Positions 62,106 through 64,000 of a stretch of 64,000 bases of DNA are shown here, in pieces. Below the pieces are notes generated by a model that ran no database searches, was not told the origin of the DNA, and saw only the letters and a program-made list of their open reading frames with translations. This stretch comes from UBA1715 sp045615765 (GTDB lineage Bacteria; Bacteroidota; Bacteroidia; Bacteroidales; UBA1715). The position numbers and the translations under genes are program-made. The stretch is from NCBI GenBank assembly GCA_045615765.1, contig JAZLFM010000047.1:31856-95855 (forward strand), given 5' to 3'. Within the stretch, counting starts at the first letter, position 1. Every line of letters begins with the position of its first letter.

Positions 62106-63695
62106 TTATTTTACGATATTGTTGTTTTTCAAGAATTTAATCAAATCTGAACCCATCTTAGCTTGTTGAGCTGCACATGGATGCCAATCTGCACCTGTTC
62201 CTGCTGTTTGTGCAAAATCAAAACGATAAATCGGATGATCTTCGGTACTGTAATCTTCTTGAATCTTATTCAAAATTGGTTTTACAGCTTTCAAAGCAGT
62301 AGCATCCATCATACTTCCAGTAAGAAGAACGATTTTCACATTTGGATAATGCGAATAGATTTTATCCATTAAGCCTCTATAGCATGTTTCATAAGTTTCT
62401 GCATTAAAGCTTGACATTTCCCAAGTATCGTTAGTACCTAAATTAATGAAAAGTACATCAGGAGTATATTTTGTAAAATCCCAATTTGAAGAATTTTGCA
62501 ACCACAATTTTTCGTAATTATCAGGCATAGATCCGTATCCATCAGCCTTTTCCTTATTACCATAATTACGATAGATGCCTATACCCGAACGAGCAACAAC
62601 CATCAATTCAGCATTGAATTCCTTTGTAGTTAAGTAAGCAAATCCATGGCAGAAATTTGAAGTTGAATCTTTAAATGGAGAACGGTCAGTGACCTCAGTT
62701 CCATAACCACAAGTAATAGAGTTACCTATAAATTCGAACTTAACAGGTTTTGCAGCAGGTTTAGCCAATGAAGCATTTTCGTCAATTACTAAACCATAGA
62801 ATTTAGGATTCTTATAAATTCCTTCGGAACAAAGAGTTATGCGAACAGTGTGAGAGCCTTCAGCAAGATCTTCGGCCAACATAAAAACATTGTCTTTCAC
62901 CAAACGTTTCTTTGAATTTGTACCGAATTTAAATGGTTCCATGTCATCAATTTCTATCCAATAATATGCTTCAACTTTATTGAATTTAGCATAGATAGAA
63001 GTACCAGTAAATGTTGTTGAAATTGTACTTCCAGGATAAAAATATTGAGCCTCACTTGACGTAAAATTAAAACGTCCTTCGTATGCGATATTTTCATCGC
63101 TAATATTTATGTCTTTTTGATTTGGCATAACGGTAATTTTTATTGAGTCTTTGATTGAAGTATTTGCTTTACAAATTGCATATAACCAAGTTGTTCCCAA
63201 CTTCTTTGCCGCAACAATATTGTTTTCGATAGTAGCAACTGAATTATCTGCAATATTCCACTCAAAAGAATTGTCCAAAGCATTGGAAACTGTTGCAGAA
63301 ACAGTACTATTTCCATCTACAAAAAGACGAATTGCTTTAGTCGAACAAGTAACTTTTGTTGTATTATCGGAAGAAACAACTACTCTCACCGAATCTTTAA
63401 TTTGTGGTTTTGCAACACTGACTGCATAAATCCAAGTTTCGCCAAATGATTTTGCCGTAACAACATCGTCATCGACCGATACGATATCGGTATTTGCAAT
63501 TTCCCAATAATAATCAAGATTTTTAGCACCTTTCGGTAATGCTTCCACAGACAACGAAAGTGTTTCTCCACCTTGCAGCATTACTGTTTCCTCAACACAA
63601 TTCAATGAAGAAATTTCTTCTTCTTTTTCCTTACAACTCATGCATGTAAATCCAATGAATGCAATTGCAACAAGATTAATAATAGATTTTCTCAT
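62106..63695 (-). CDS. CE2-type SGNH esterase lipoprotein with two Ig-like domains
   Basis: 529 residues. Lipobox FIGFTCMSCKEKEE with Cys near 20. Two bacterial Ig-like (BIG2) domains follow (about 30-110 and 112-190: SVDDDVVTAKSFGETWIYAV and VATIENNIVAAKKLGTTWLY). Then a jelly-roll (FNFTSSEAQYFYPGSTIS) and an SGNH hydrolase: block I FIGNSITCGYGTE with the nucleophile Ser, GxND in INLGTNDTWE, and DWHPCAAQQAKMG with Asp/His. This is the CE2 acetylxylan esterase plan. It is probably surface exposed and removes acetyl groups from glycans. Confidence 0.88.
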   Translation of the reverse strand: MRKSIINLVAIAFIGFTCMSCKEKEEEISSLNCVEETVMLQGGETLSLSVEALPKGAKNLDYYWEIANTDIVSVDDDVVTAKSFGETWIYAVSVAKPQIKDSVRVVVSSDNTTKVTCSTKAIRLFVDGNSTVSATVSNALDNSFEWNIADNSVATIENNIVAAKKLGTTWLYAICKANTSIKDSIKITVMPNQKDINISDENIAYEGRFNFTSSEAQYFYPGSTISTTFTGTSIYAKFNKVEAYYWIEIDDMEPFKFGTNSKKRLVKDNVFMLAEDLAEGSHTVRITLCSEGIYKNPKFYGLVIDENASLAKPAAKPVKFEFIGNSITCGYGTEVTDRSPFKDSTSNFCHGFAYLTTKEFNAELMVVARSGIGIYRNYGNKEKADGYGSMPDNYEKLWLQNSSNWDFTKYTPDVLFINLGTNDTWEMSSFNAETYETCYRGLMDKIYSHYPNVKIVLLTGSMMDATALKAVKPILNKIQEDYSTEDHPIYRFDFAQTAGTGADWHPCAAQQAKMGSDLIKFLKNNNIVK

Positions 63696-63724
63696 ATATT
63701 TTTTATTTGAGTTTTTTACTGTGT

Positions 63725-63732
63725 CAAAGGTA
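63725..63732 (-). promoter_or_regulatory. -7 box of the CE2 esterase gene
   Basis: TACCTTTG on the minus strand, 29 bases before the ATG. A TTG lies only 12 bases upstream, so the -33 element is unclear. Confidence 0.55.
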
Positions 63733-63977
63733 GGAAATATTTAGCAAGTGACAGATAATTTTCTGATTTTGTAAAAAATGACAAAAAAAATTTAATTTTG
63801 AACATCGAAATTTTCATTTCGAAATAAAATGATTTGTTCTTTTTCATAATATTTTCGATAATAGATTTTAAAAAATCTATAGACGAAAATGCTCTCAATT
63901 AAGTTTTTATAAAAATATTTGAGAAATATTTGGAAGATGTTTGTAAAAATTACAATCTTGTAAAAGATATAAACAAG
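63733..63977. other. AT-rich intergenic region at the right edge
   Basis: No gene is seen. It contains several short A/T palindromes (for example TAGATTTTAAAAAATCTATA) and separates the divergent esterase gene from a possible gene at the edge. Confidence 0.5.
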
Positions 63978-64000
63978 ATGGCTGAAATAACAAAGGAAAT
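63978..64000 (+). CDS. Possible gene start at the right edge, partial
   Basis: ATG followed by AEITKE in frame to the window end. Too short to identify; the ATG is only a candidate start. Confidence 0.25.

Overview
The window looks like a chromosome segment of an AT-rich member of the Bacteroidota, most likely order Bacteroidales. The evidence is repeated promoters of the TTG/TTTG-N19..21-TAnnTTTG type, no clear Shine-Dalgarno sequences, a UpxY-type NusG paralogue in a capsule locus, bactofilin next to AtpZ, the run sigma54-activator/LptE/repeat protein/SecG/GroES-GroEL, a CE2 esterase and a CNNM transporter. I cannot name a genus. TAG, TAA and TGA are all used as stops.

Layout. 1-8.4 kb is core: a SpoU/TrmH methyltransferase (cut by the left edge), a small secreted protein, dxs, a Mur ligase, proA, rpmF and DUF177, then an IS200-type RAYT transposase followed by five copies of a three-hairpin REP-like module, and an rRNA methyltransferase. 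8.4-9.4 kb has bactofilin and two small membrane proteins that usually precede ATP synthase, which is absent here. 9.4-16 kb is accessory DNA: two tandem similar small RNAs with their own promoters and terminators, a CdiA-C-like protein, an MqsR toxin with a Panacea-domain antitoxin, remnants of a glycosyltransferase and a macro-domain protein, an IetAS-like AAA ATPase/subtilase pair whose protease has an in-frame TAG, and an IS3-family remnant.

16.2-47.8 kb is a surface polysaccharide locus. A Wzi-like outer membrane protein faces a long minus-strand run: export (Wza, Wzc), UpxY antiterminator, sugar nucleotide genes (rfbC, ugd, galE, glf), flippase, deacetylase, radical SAM, pyruvyltransferase, five glycosyltransferases, an EpsG-like polymerase, two acyltransferases and a WecG-type transferase. 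Two of these genes are each broken by one base at a poly-G tract (G7 in an acyltransferase, G8 in a NodB-like deacetylase). A third G8 tract sits just upstream of the likely promoter of the export genes. This suggests slipped-strand phase variation at three levels of one locus. The locus is interrupted at glf by a 7.9-kb block carrying Gabija (GajA, GajB), Kiwa (KwaA, KwaB) and a Schlafen/AlbA-type ATP-binding protein. The block is flanked by identical 69-bp direct repeats of the 5' end of glf, so a complete glf is kept at one side and a 35-codon stub at the other.

48-64 kb is mostly core again: tRNA-Glu, another REP pair, kdsB, CNNM transporter, a glycosyltransferase with 7-bp repeats in its promoter, a helix-hairpin-helix protein with a predicted beta-barrel, a sigma54 activator, LptE-like lipoprotein, an acidic repeat protein, secG, a truncated ORF6N gene, groES-groEL, a metal/cobalamin-type binding lipoprotein, pyrF and a CE2 esterase with Ig-like domains.
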